This document shows, piece by piece, positions 12,982 through 24,745 of a DNA stretch of 64,000 bases. The stretch comes from Endocalyx cinctus (Eukaryota > Ascomycota > Sordariomycetes > Amphisphaeriales > Apiosporaceae), in NCBI GenBank assembly GCA_001600455.1, contig BCKC01000003.1:2766315-2830314 (forward strand), read 5' to 3'. The translations under genes were made by a program, and so were the position numbers. The notes under the pieces are model-generated. The model was not told the origin of the DNA and did not search any database. It saw nothing but the letters and a program-made list of their open reading frames with translations. The stretch's first letter is position 1. Each line of letters opens with the position of its first letter.

Positions 12982-13802
12982 ATCACTTTGAAGCTGCCAG
13001 CGTCCAATAATCTCACAGCTCAGTGGCAGGGGGGTGTGATGGTCTCTCTATCAGTTTAACCATTCGGTGAAGCATATTTGACTAGCTTTGAGGCCATGTT
13101 TTCTAGTATCTTTTCCCTAAGCAGCATTTTTTCCGCACAGGACATTCGTCTCACTCACGCATGGGCCTTCTGGGGTCACGACTTCTTTATTATTTTAATA
13201 TCCCGAGATTGAATCAGTAATAGAATGGGTCATTAGACAAATTGGTTGGTATGGAAAGGAAAGACATTGCTAGACTGACGCTCTACAATATGGTGCTATA
13301 ATTTTCTTTTCAGGCATCACTAGGGAGGTATATAAATTAAAATCCTCGACATGAGAATGAAACAGAGATTGACCAGCATTAGCAACAAGAGAGAAAATAC
13401 CGTCACAATGATGAAGAAGAGGAAAGAAAACCTAAATCGGAGAAGAACAGCATGGATGACATGGAGAAGATGACACTTTCTTTTCATAAGTTACGGTAAA
13501 CGGATACTGTATTATGCCTACTTTCATGAATACATATACGTTAGGATGCCCTTGTTCTTGGAGTGAACGCCATCAATGTAGCATGGGTTATGCACCTAGA
13601 GTTGCCTCGTGTGCGCTGTCGTCTCTCGTCTTTCATGAAGCTATACTTCCCTTCTTGATATGTAATGGCGTTACGATAAAATCGCGTCGTTCACTGTCGA
13701 CGAGTAATAGTCGCACTTTATGGATCGAGATCACATAAATCTCTCCTAATCCGTATTTATAATACTTTTTTTAAAAAATTATTTATTTCTTCCCCCTTCG
13801 CC
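12982..13802. other. Convergent 3' spacer
   Basis: Between the end of the unknown gene (+) and the end of the UCH gene (-). Only a purine-rich patch (about 13350-13480) and one 74-codon ORF without recognisable sequence are seen. Confidence 0.5.
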
Positions 13803-14710
13803 TTAATCCAGAGACCCGGCTAAAGCAACGCACGAGAACCGCATATCGCCACCACCCCTCTCGAGGAACTTGAGTGGGCCCCAAAGCAGCGCCTTATCGC
13901 TCAGCACGTCCTCGTTTTCTTCCAAAGTACCGCGCGCTATCGGACCTTTCCTGCGGCCGTCGAGCTCGTATAACGTCCCTGTAGAAGAAGGCGAGGAGGA
14001 GGAAGAGGAATCTGGAACTTTGACGAAGCAGACGTAATGAAGGTCCACGTCGTCCTGGGCGTCGGGCGCGGTGGTTTGCCCTTGCGTGGCGGCCTCTTCG
14101 TGGGCCGTCGCTAGTTCGGGCGTTTTTTCTAATAGCGCGGATCGTTCCCGGGGTGGTAGCGGGATGGACTTTTCGAGAAGGTTCGAGAGGGTCGAGTTAG
14201 GTTCTATGATTGGTGTTTATTTTTCGACGTTAGATTTCTTTTTTTGGGTTTGTTGGGGAATACCATGTAGATAAGCAAACGAGAGAAAAATAAATATGAA
14301 AGCAAGCAAGAACAAAAAAAAAAAAACTAACCGATAAACCCCCTAGCCGGACCATTACAAACCGCGTGCAGCAAGCCCATAAGGCCGCACGCGTTGCGAA
14401 TCGTCTGCTTCCACCAGACGACGGGTTCCGCCGGTCCCTTTCCGGCGTACTCCTCGACGCCGGCGTCCTCGGCCATCCGCGCCGACTCGTACGTCGCGCT
14501 GACGGGGAAGACGAGGAGCAGGGCCAGCGCCGGGCGGGGCACGAACGCCAGGAGCTCCGGCTCCGTTATGCTGTACACGTCGTGGATCTGCAGCGCCTTC
14601 GATAGCCCGAGCTTCCGCAGGAGCGACGTCATCAGCTCCGGGTTCGCTTCTAGCGGTATGAAGGCCGGCGCGCTCGTCGACGGGTCTGGGTTCGTCGCTG
14701 ACGTCGACAT
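13803..14710 (-). CDS. Ubiquitin carboxyl-terminal hydrolase (UCH family, YUH1/UCHL3-like)
   Basis: Model complement(join(13803..14203,14332..14710)), 259 residues, close to the usual size of single-domain UCH enzymes. These thiol proteases release small adducts from the C-terminus of ubiquitin. The catalytic set is visible: oxyanion Gln and nucleophile Cys in WWKQTIRNACGLMGLLHAV (Cys near residue 109), His in DLHYVCFVKV, and Asp in LYELDGRRKGP. The N-terminus reads IPLEANPELMTSLLRKLGL, as expected for the family. The active-site crossover loop, roughly the segment around the intron, is rich in Pro, Glu and Ser. The 128-bp intron contains an A-rich run; its junction (GTTAGT donor, CATAG acceptor) gives GFIEPNSTLSNLLEKS in frame. 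Exon 1 is clearly GC-richer than the flanking DNA. Confidence 0.9.
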
Positions 14711-15331
14711 TTTTATTTTATTTTTTTATTGGTTCGTGTGATTGATATAGGAGGCGGTGTGGTAAATGAAATAAGTTGAAAAGACAGAGAGAACCACGCA
14801 GAGGGGCTTTGTGTATGTAATTTATAATCAGAATTCTAGAATAAACCCAGAGACCTGAGAGCTAAGTAAAGCTTCGCGCGAAGAAGACCTAGGCTGCTAG
14901 GCTACTACTGTACATATATGTAGGTAGCTAGGTGCAGTTGGAGGGGCAGAGGGGTTGCTTACCTACGAATTTGCCCCGCGTTTCTTGGTACTTTCAATTA
15001 CACACCTATTAAGTCGCGACGTCATTTCTCTTAACCTGTTATGTACTTATCATATATCACTAAATATTTCATTTACTGCATGTTAATACCTGATACATCC
15101 ATATACATCCATGGATATATCTAGGCTGCCAGGGCTCCTAGGCAGTGGTGATGGTATTCGTGTAAAGTGGTTAACTTATTTCATCCCTATTCCAATATTA
15201 TTCCATGGACAAAGGGGCAAAGGTTGGTGCTATCCATCCAGGTAATAAGTAGGTGCTGCTCGAAGCCTTTTTGTGATAGTAGAAAGGATATGGAAGGGTT
15301 ATCTGCAGTCTCTGTGGTCATAACAATTTTG

Positions 15332-15366
<35 letters not shown>

Positions 15367-15616
15367 TATGGATATACTAGCAAAGAGGCTGCTATCCTAC
15401 ACTGTATTATGCGAGGAGAGGGTTGCGACGCTACCTACGGCCTCGACTAAAGAATACGAAGTAATATCCCAATTTACATATAATCAATAATGATTTTATC
15501 ATAACATATTTATAGTATAGAGTGATATTTTATCTGAGTTTTCTATGGGCTTGCCATCGGTTTGCTATGAGTGTTCTATAGAAGCTACCCTCCCCCACCC
15601 CCCTGGTATGGTGATA
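14711..15616. other. Spacer with 29-A tract
   Basis: Region upstream of the UCH gene and downstream of the TAH18-like gene, both on the minus strand. It holds CCTAGG/TAGGTAG-like motifs near 14885-14935 and a run of 29 A at 15335-15363. The 107-codon ORF across the A-run is low complexity and not supported. Confidence 0.5.
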
Positions 15617-18468
15617 TCACCATACCTCCTCCCATATAAAATTGTTTTGCTGCAGCAATTTCTTTGCCGATTCGTGGTCCTTAGCCATATCTCCAGCAAT
15701 CATGGCGTCGTATATGGCGAGACGAACGGCCTCGGGCATTTTACCCGCACTTCCGCAGATGATGATGAGAGCCCCTTCTCGTAACACCTTGCACACCTCC
15801 TTAAATTGCTCGCGAATGCGGTCCTGCACGTAAATCTTCTTTTCCTGGTCCCGGGAGAAGGCTGTGTATACCGTGGCCTGTAGCTCGTCCCATTCATTTT
15901 CAAAAAAGAAATCGGCATTACGGTTCCGGCCGCCAAAGAAAAGCACCGTATCCCCTCGTCTGTTCAATGAGTTCATGTTACGTTCCCAGATGAACGAACG
16001 AATGGGAGCCACACCTGTACCGGGGCCTACAGCTAAAAGGGGTCTATGTATCCGCTCCATCGCCCTCGAGGCCTGAGCGTTCTCCCTAATCGTCACATTA
16101 ATAACCGATCCTGGTTGAAGCGACGAAATGTAACGGGAGCAGAGGCCTTGTCGCGTCTTTCGTAACACTGTCTTGTACTTCACCAGGGCGATGAGTAGTT
16201 CGATTTGGACGAAACCGGGTCTTCCTGAATTGCAAAGTACACCACCGCTTGCCACGCTATACTCTCGACCTCGAATGACGGGAAATACAGAAGGGATGTG
16301 TTTGAACGGGATCTTGACAGATGGGAAATCATGCAAGACTTCAAGTATTGACCGACGAGGACGAGAGGTATAGTCGTAAAATTCATCCGAGCGACCAGGC
16401 TCTGCAAATTCTCTGAGTCGCTCTTTGTGCATAGGATCCTCTGTGTAAAAAGCGATTCTTAAGAAAAATACGCGCTTTGGGATGGCATTGATATCGAAAT
16501 TATGAGTGAGGAGCTGCCTCAAGGTGGTACCTAGAAGCGCATGGCAGCCGTTAGGTGGGTTCCCTGTCAATATTTTCTTACCTTTTCTAACTTCGTGTAG
16601 AAAATGCTTGTCGGCAACATCTTTCCATCCCATTAAGTCAATAAGTGTCTGCACATCTTTAGGAAAGTTTTTAGGAAATAATGTTACAACGTCTCCTGCT
16701 CCATAGTAAATTTCCTGGTTTTCTGCTTCAGATACAACTGGGGGAACAGTAAGTACTAGCAGGCGTACATCCTGCCAGTGGTTGTCCGGGGTTACGCGTT
16801 TATTCTCGTCAACATGGGCCTTCCAGGCACCGCGTATTGGTAATAGATCTTGAGGTGGTAAGTCTTGAGGTGGAATTCCTGGAGCTGGCGGATCTCTGGG
16901 AGGCACTTGTTGCTGTTCCTGAACACCATCCGAGTCCTCCAGGTTATACTTGGCGGCATGATCCGTTAAAACATTAGGTCGATCTAGCCGGTCTATCACT
17001 CCAACTGAAGCCCTAGCGGTCGCTTCAGAGAGACGGGCAGCATGATAATTATTACTAGTGACCGATAATCTCTCATTTTCCAGTCCTAACTTCAGTTGAT
17101 GTTTTTGCTTCTCTGGCAAATCAACATGACTTAGGAGTGCCGGGGTCGTGTCATGAATCTGCCCGTCAGTGCTGTTGAGAGGGTTGTGAATGGAGATCTC
17201 TGTGTTCTTGTGGGTCTGTCCTCCGTGGGTATCGGTAGTGACAGAGGTGTCTTGGTTCTCATTCGCTGCCATATCTGGCACCAACCTTAATGTATGTTTG
17301 GGAGGGAGTTGAACATCAAGGGGTATTGGGTGAACGCCTTCAGGCAAGGGGTGCTTCGTTTCGAGATAACTACGTAAACTTATGTACCAAGGTAAAAAGG
17401 CACCGTCGATACTTGTCTGGAATATTAGTTTCAGGACGAGTACATAATAGACAAGGAAATCCAAAGCGGCTTACCCATCATCATGCCGTTCATCTGCTTC
17501 TCCTCTAGGGTAAAACTCGATAGCCCCTAGTTGCTCAAGGCGTTTATGTAGTTTCCTGGCAGCCCAGTTATATCTAATGGGATGGGCAACTCAACGTTAG
17601 AAACTAGCGTATACGATTGTACAAATCAAAGGTAAAGGGTTTAGTAAAAAGGAAGATCAAGTACTTAGGATAAGAGCTATCTCCAAGACCGAAGGTGGTA
17701 AATTTGAGATTGCGAAGACAGCCCGGCGGAAGTTTCTTGCGTAAAAGGCTCTTCCAGAATATCAATGAATTTCTCGGTAACTCTCCTTGTCCAGTAGTAG
17801 AAATAACAAAGATGACTAGGGAGTACTTTAATAAAGTACTCTAAGGAACAAGATTATTTAATGTTATTATGCATTCAAAAAAAAAAAAAAAAAAAAAGGT
17901 GTGGCCAGCTATTCAATGGGACGAGAAATCAACATTTAGGGGTAGGAATATTCGTATGAGTGAACACACGGATAATTAAGAAGGTACATCGATCAAGGTA
18001 AGGAAAGATATTCGTCATAGAAGAGATCGGACAATGAGGGAAAAGGAAGGCAGATAGTAGCATTTACGCGGGTGAAATGTTGAGGAAAGATACGTCGCTA
18101 AGCGAGTCTGATCTTTTTCCCTCCTCTAAAGAGGTATGAATGACCGGTGTACGAACCGAATAACTGTCGAAGTCGCTTTATTTTGAAGCTAGAACAATCA
18201 TTTCTTTCTTTCTTTTTTTTTGTACAGCTAAAACAGGTCTGATGTGTCCCAACTTAAACGATAAATTAATTATAGACTTTTTACTTACCAAGCCAACTTC
18301 GTCCATTTCGCAAACTTCGGTTTGGAAATGTAATCTCTCGGTCATCTGCTCAAGATAAATCGCTAAATCTTGACTATTGCCGGTTTCGGAGCCGTATAGG
18401 ATAAGCATATGCCGGTGATGTAATTCTTCACTACTTTCATGTTTGTTCGCAATCGTGGTCGAAGACAT
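15617..18468 (-). CDS. tah18: NADPH-dependent diflavin oxidoreductase (TAH18-like)
   Basis: Model complement(join(15617..17411,17475..17573,17665..17840,18289..18468)), 749 residues. TAH18 passes electrons from NADPH through FAD and FMN to DRE2 for cytosolic iron-sulfur cluster assembly. Order: N-terminal flavodoxin domain (LILYGSETGNSQDLA, FVISTTGQGELP, TTFGLGDSSYPKYNWAA), FAD-binding reductase domain (GREYSVAS, near the family RXYSXXS), and NADPH domain (AVGPGTGVAPIRSF, LFFGGRNRNADFFFENEW, IICGSAGKMP), ending in WEEVW. The acceptor at 17412 was chosen because it gives HDDGIDGAFLPWY. Oddities: a linker of roughly 110-120 residues, rich in Pro/Gln/Asp, between the flavodoxin and FAD domains, making the protein longer than the usual ~600-630; and a 448-bp first intron holding an A run. 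Confidence 0.92.
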
Positions 18469-21400
18469 GGTATCATATAAAAAAAATAAAAATTTTCAAT
18501 ATATATATATATTAAATTGAGATGTATAAAAAGAGACCAGGTTAGCAGATCTGATATGATTCCTCCAAGGTAGATAGATCCTCGAGTAGTACGGATACTA
18601 GATACCCAGAGATCGATATTATCATTCGCAAGAACTAGCACAGATTTATCAAGAAACAGAACTTTTTCGAGAGCATTTAAAACTGTGTGTATAGGATAGC
18701 CTTGCTAATTATTAATATTTTTTCGGGGACATTCGGTTGCATGTAGGCTTAATCCAAGTTGTCAAATTACTAACATTGAAAAAAAAATAATATTCTAAAC
18801 TCAGAATTTTACGTCTTAGTAGCTAATAAGATAGTTGAGAGGGTAGTATTGCGGGGGTGGATCCCACTCTAAGATGGACTTGAGGCTTATATGCAAGGAC
18901 TAGCAAGGCTAAAGAAATATACTGTAGAGATAGTCGCCAAAGTTGAACAAGCATGCGTAGTAATAACTTTATGAGGCTCTGCGATGGTCGTTAAAATCAA
19001 CCTTCCATGATACATGGGTATATAGTTACCTAGGTATATGGTCTGAGTAAGAATGCGGAGTGACAGAAGGCATCTGGACGGCTCTGAGGCGGGATCAGAT
19101 TAGATAAAAAGTTCCGGTCAAAGCCCTAGCTAAGCTAGTATAGAATCCTATATGTAGAATGCCGGCATTACAACTACTACATTACTACCTACTATGTACC
19201 TAGTACGTATGGATGTACTCGTAAGTAAGGTTTTCCTGCACGTAAGCCGTGATTTTCATTTTCAGGGGGGTTAGAAGGGAGTTGATGATTAGGGTTTTTT
19301 TTTTTTTTTTTTTTTTTTTTTCTTTCTATTTTATTTATTTATTTAAAAAATAAAATAAAAATAAAAAACAAAGTAAAGTTGGGAAGAGGCATCCAAAGAT
19401 TCTTTTTTGGTGAGAATGAGTGATCGAGAATAACTAAGCAAGTAAATAAATAAATAGATAAATAAATAAAGTTATAATAAAAGAACTTGAAATAATCCCG
19501 TAGAATGTCAAAGCATTTTTTTTTTTTTTTTCCACATGGGATCATGGGATATTAAGATAACACACAAAAGAAAGAATGAAAATAATATGAATGAATAAAT
19601 ATGTTTTTATTGGTATACAAGGGTTATAAAAGGGGGAAATTTGGAAAATTTTCAAAATTTAATGCATCCATCACCATTCATTCATTGATAAAGCCATTGC
19701 CAAGACCAGTCCCTGCACAAAGATTTTCGAGAAAGGGGTGTAGAATACCGCAGACAATAGGGGTGAATATAGATAAAATTCATTTGATCAAATCCTTGTC
19801 AAAACAGATCTAATGCATAGAATAAGCCCCAGACATGTTTCATTTGTTCGAGCTCAACTGCTTAACTATGTACGTAGGATAACTGACATATTTACCCTCC
19901 TCTACACGCAAGCTAGGATCTACCAATAAGAATAAAAAGGAGAAGAACTAGAACTGTAAAACTAGGCAAAGTTGATTATGGAGAAAGAAAAGAGACAGGG
20001 GGGACACATGGTGTAGAAAGTATTACAATGATAAGTAAGGCATGATATTGAAATATCCTGTACCTACTTAAGGTACCTAGGAAGGAAGATATAGGTATAC
20101 CTTAGGTACCTAGGTAGGTAATAGGGGTTGAGGCAGGCAAATACTACTACTGCTACTACTACTATCCATGAGTGTAAATACCTAGTGTGTAGGTAAGAAC
20201 CTTAGTAAGTACCTGGTCTGCCTGCCTAGTACTGGACCTAGGTCTATGGGTATTCTTCCGTTGGCTTTTGCTTCTATATGTTAAGTACGTCATATTGACT
20301 TTTTTTTTTTACCCTCTCCTCCTTTTCTTGACCAGGCGTTTTCAATCTCAACAGGCAGGCAGGTATGGCACAATAATACTGCAGTATCCATGGATATGGA
20401 TATGGATATGAATGGTCCTAATCATTCGATTCATTCACCTCTTGCGTACTAATTACTTAGGTACCTACCTAGGTAGGTACCATTACCTACTTAGGTAGTA
20501 GGTAAGCATTAAATGAGCAAACAATATTTCCTACCAAGGAATTACATACTTGATACTGAAGTATTTACTGAAGTATTTACTGAAGTATTTACCCTAGGAT
20601 AAGTGCATAGAAACTTATAGTAGAGTAGGTAGACATTGTGTCAAAGAACAATTAGGATTCATTGTATAGACATGGCTCATTACCTACCTAGGTTAGGTAG
20701 GAGATACTAAGCCAGTAGATAGGAGGTAATATAATATAGGCAATAAAATAAAGGAGACCTCACATGGAGAATGGTGTTAGTTAATGGTTCCATTATCTCT
20801 ATCAGTCCTTCAAAAAATAAAAATAAAAGAATAAAAGAATAAAATAAAATATACAAGTAAATAAATAAATAAAAGTTACAATGTAAAATAAATCTACCTA
20901 CATATCCCCATTACCTATGTACCTAATGTATGTACGTACACTACGTGTAGGTACAAAGCTCCATAATTGAATAATCCACATAAAGCCCATTGCTAATTGT
21001 ATTTTCGCTGCCATTCTCTACACGTCTTCTTTTGCAAGATAGTCAATCGATTTATTTATTCATTTCTCTTTCTCAGAAATACAATAAAGCACACTCCTTC
21101 CTAAATAAACATATAAGAACTTAGACTTCTCTCACTTGAGTAAGTTCCCTTTTTTTTATCCTTCTTAAATTCGTCATCTTATTAAAGAACATCCAACAAT
21201 TTGATATCCATCCTCACCATACTTGATACTACGCTACAGTACAGAGTACGCTACTACTAGGTATCTGTGCCCACTACAAAAAGGCTGCTAGGATATCTCA
21301 ATTGATTTCTTGTACATAGTACATTCTAAACCAGTATCTTTTCTAGATCATTCATAATCAAGAGATACCTCCGGTTCTTTATCAAGTAAGTCCAAGATAC

Positions 21401-21907
21401 ATTTCTTGAGTTTTGACTCGAATCCGCTACTACACTTACTTTTTTCCCATTCTTTCTCATTATTCCCCATTCAACTAAATACGTGTGCTCTTTCCCACCA
21501 CACCTTGGAGTACACATAAAGATAAAGCAAGGGCCCACAAAAAAAAAAAAAAAAAAGAAACAGACACAGCACAGTCCGACCCTTAAAAATTTCTAGCCTT
21601 TCGGCCAGAGAAAACACGTCTTGGTCTTTTTTTTTCTTTCTCCTTCTTTTTCTTCTTCACACCTCTCAATTCACATCAATCTCAAGATCAACCTTGTGTC
21701 ACAAGTCAACCATCACCTTTTTCTTTTTTATCTCTCTAGGGCACGTAGCCACCCTGTAATCCTCCCCCGAATATTGTTCACGAGTTCTTCACCTGAACTT
21801 ATTAAAAGCAAGAACGAAAATCGTCCTCAACGTCTTTAATTATCACCTATTGTCACCAACCGACCTTTAATACTAAACTTCCACACATTTACCTAAATAC
21901 AGACAAA
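18469..21907. other. 3.4-kb divergent spacer with palindromic CCTAGG motifs
   Basis: Lies between two divergently transcribed genes, so it should contain both promoters. Contents: a run of 27 T at 19295-19321, A/T microsatellites (19320-19480, 20815-20880), dense CCTAGG/GGTACC words at 20065-20120 and 20457-20510, and a 12-bp tandem repeat at 20555-20592. CT-rich stretches at 21620-21740 lie upstream of the RRM gene, typical of fungal core promoters. No supported gene. Confidence 0.5.
20555..20592. repeat. Tandem repeat, 12-bp unit, three copies
   Basis: Three perfect head-to-tail copies of ACTGAAGTATTT in spacer DNA. Confidence 0.9.
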
Positions 21908-23426
21908 ATGGCTTCCGCTGTGGAACAGGTTGCCGACGCAGCCATCAACGACGTCACCAATGCTCTGAGCAATACCTCCATCACTGGTAAGGACGAGAAC
22001 AAAGATGCAGTCCACGCTAGTGCCGCCGAGGGTCGCCGTCTCTATATCGGCAACCTCGCGTACGCGACAACCGAGGGGGAGTTGAAGGAATTCTTCAAGG
22101 GCTACCTTGTGTAAGTTTTTCGCTGAATCATTTCCTCGCTCTTTCAACCAACTCTTATCCCATTCTATTTTTTTTTTTTTTTTTTTTTTTTTGCGAGCGT
22201 TCGAAGTTCACAGATGGATTTTGCACAATTGCATGCATGTATTCCATCAATCAATGATGGATATTTCCTTCGTAGATGCAATGCATCGTCTTCCATTTTT
22301 GAATTTTAGCATTGCATCATACATCTAGCATTCTATCGTGCGTTGAGCCTCCCATATTTGATAGACCCTAGCTTTGATTTTTACACCGCAACTTCCATTC
22401 CCACAACCATGCCCCAGAATATTCTTTGCTAACTTGACTCCCCTTTTTTTTAGTGAATCCGTCTCAATTCCTAAGAATCCCCGTACCGACCGCCCCGTTG
22501 GCTACGCCTTCGTCGACCTCTCTACCCCGACTGAGGCTGAGCGTGCTATTGCTGAGCTCTCTGGTAAGGAGATCCTTGAGCGTAAGGTCTCTGTTCAGCT
22601 TGCTCGCACTCCCCAGCCTGCCGGCGAGAAGACCGAAGGTGCTGCTAACGGTGAAGGCGATGCCTCTCGCCGCCCCTCTGGCCGTGGCCGCGGTCGTGGC
22701 CGCGGTCGCGGTGGACGATCTGGCCGTGGTGGAAGATCCGTAAGTTCAACCGCTCCGCAATATCTAACATATAATATTCCAAGACAAATATCCTAACCCT
22801 GCTTGGCTATAGGATGGTGGAAAAGATGATATCCCTGCTACTGAGGAGGCTGGAAGCACTGCCGCAGCCGCCGACACTACTGAGGTTCTACCATTAACCG
22901 ATATTACCAACAAGAATGACGATGCTGACAAATCTGGCAAGGCTGCCAAGAAGGGCCCTATTCGTGAACGCCGTGAGCGTGGACCCCCTGCTGATGGTGT
23001 CCCCTCCAAGACCAAAGTTATGGTTGCCAACCTTCCCTACGACCTGACTGAGGAGAAGGTAAAGTTTTCATTTCCACCCTAGCCCATCGGAATACTTTGA
23101 CTAACTAAATGGAACAGCTCAAGGAACTCTTCAAGGAATACGAGCCCTCTTCCGCCAAGATCGCCTTGCGCCCGATTCCTCGCTTCATGATCAAGAAGCT
23201 CCAGGCTCGTGGTGAGCCCCGCAAGGGCCGTGGCTTCGGTTTCGTTACCCTCGCATCCGAAGAAATGCAGCAGAAGGCCGTTACCGAGATGAACGGCAAG
23301 GATATCGAAGGCCGAGAGATCGCCGTCAAGGTCGCTATTGACAGCCCGGACAAGACCGATGAGGAGGCCAACATCCCCCCCGAGGCCGAGACCAACGGCC
23401 AAGAAGCTGCTGCTGCTACCGCCTAA
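21908..23426 (+). CDS. RNA-binding protein with two RRM domains and an RGR-rich linker
   Basis: Model join(21908..22110,22455..22740,22813..23058,23118..23426), 347 residues. RRM1 is split by intron 1: RNP2 reads RLYIGNLAY and RNP1 reads PVGYAFVDL. A linker of Gly-Arg repeats (GRGRGRGRGRGG, an RGG-like region) follows, then an acidic Ala/Asp-rich segment, and RRM2 with RNP2 VMVANLPYDL and RNP1 GRGFGFVTL. The tail is acidic and Ala-rich. Fungal proteins of this layout bind single-stranded RNA and take part in mRNP formation or translation; the exact role is not decided here. The first intron is long (344 bp) with a T-rich tract; the others are about 60-72 bp. Codons are strongly biased toward C-ending ones, suggesting high expression. 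A long CT-rich leader lies upstream. Confidence 0.9.
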
Positions 23427-24659
23427 GCAGCTCGTTTCCGACTCGACAACATATAAAAACGGCAGGAGAGAGTATGAGAGATGAGTCCCGACAAGAGAAT
23501 TGCTAAATCGTGGAGGGAAGGAAATATCTTATCGATCCGGTTAATGTGTGTTGGTCGAGTCTTCGCCAACTTAAGAGCGATGTATGATCTGCTTTCCCTA
23601 ATTTCATCATAGATACGGAAACCGAATGGCAGCAGCAGATGTGACTTAAAGATATTATCAAAGTGAGAACTTTACTGTAACTCATTGGTAGACGCCTTAG
23701 GTCATGATGTTTGCGGCTTTTGGAACTGATATTAATTTCCCACTACACATTTCTTTCTCCGTCACCTACGCAAATTTTCCGGACTGTACACTATGTGAAC
23801 ACCTAATCGGCGTTTTGGGGCCGGGAAAAGTGCTAAGACAAAAATAATAAATGATTGATCGTATCCATATGCAAGTAATGTTTTTTCACGTGTGATATGT
23901 ACAGTACTCGGAAATCTGCTTACCCGTGTCAATGCTGAAATGACTAGGAAAAGTAAGTGTCTGCTTATTGTCCACGGGTATATGTAAATCCCATCATCTA
24001 TTCCTATACCATCATCGATCACTCTGTTGAACCATGCTATGGTGGTATAACATGTTTTCATTTAAGTAAAAATACGATGCGATGATTATTTGGCACTTCA
24101 ATACTGCTAGATCGATCACTATATGTCCGCACTTGGTTTCAAAAGTCTGCAATGCGAGATAGAGCATCTCTAAGCTTTGCCCATCTTTATCCAGGTTATC
24201 CTGGATGAAAACATGGAATTCACTAGGACTGGACTGAGTTGACTAACGGGGAAAGTTAGGATGTAGCTGATCGTGATTGTTCTAAATTGTTCAAGTTACG
24301 AACTGTTTGTCATATCCACCGTTATCATACACGAAAGTACTCGGTATAGGAAAACTGGTCTGTCTAAGCCATTTAACTATCAACAATTTAAATTTGGTTA
24401 CCGAACGGAACAAAGACGACTCCGATAGATATATCGGGTTATGAAGACATGCAACATTGTTTATCCCAACTTAGAAAAAAAGAAAATAATAATAAATATT
24501 CGGTAACATAAAATAGGCAGTTCTACTATGTAGGAGAGAGAAAAAGAAAGAAGAAAGAAAAAAAAAAAAAATAGACAGATAGATAGATGTAGTATATATA
24601 GGAAATAGAGTGAAATAAAAAGAAGGCATCGGACATTCGGATTAAAACGCAAAAAGAAA
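23427..24659. other. Spacer, 3' side of the RRM gene
   Basis: AT-rich; contains the 3' untranslated region of the RRM gene and, near 24540-24600, purine-rich and TAGA microsatellite sequence beside the tRNA gene. Nothing else supported. Confidence 0.5.
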
Positions 24660-24745
24660 GGCAGATCTGGGATTCGAACCCAGGTACCCAGAAATTCCGA
24701 TGGGAAGTCAGAATCTGATGTGATAACCAACTACACTAATCCGCC
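24660..24745 (-). tRNA. tRNA-Gln (anticodon CUG) with a 14-nt intron
   Basis: Read on the minus strand. The acceptor stem GGCGGAT pairs with ATCTGCC (one G-U). The D arm holds the A-box-like TAGTGTAGTTGGTTATCAC. The T arm CTGGG-TTCGAAT-CCCAG is perfect and contains the B box. The anticodon stem TCAGA pairs with TCTGG around loop TTCTGA, giving anticodon CTG. Fourteen to fifteen extra bases after position 37 form an intron at the canonical site. No CCA is encoded, as expected in eukaryotes. Confidence 0.93.

Noticed and set aside
13514..13738. 74-codon plus-strand ORF in the convergent spacer
   Set aside because: No promoter-like context, splice structure or recognisable residues.
19285..19321. 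TTAGGG next to a long T run considered as telomeric sequence
   Set aside because: Only one imperfect copy of TTAGGG; the rest is a homopolymer in the interior of the window.
24461..24730. 89-codon minus-strand ORF
   Set aside because: Overlaps the tRNA-Gln gene and is mostly Phe/Leu from a purine-rich microsatellite.
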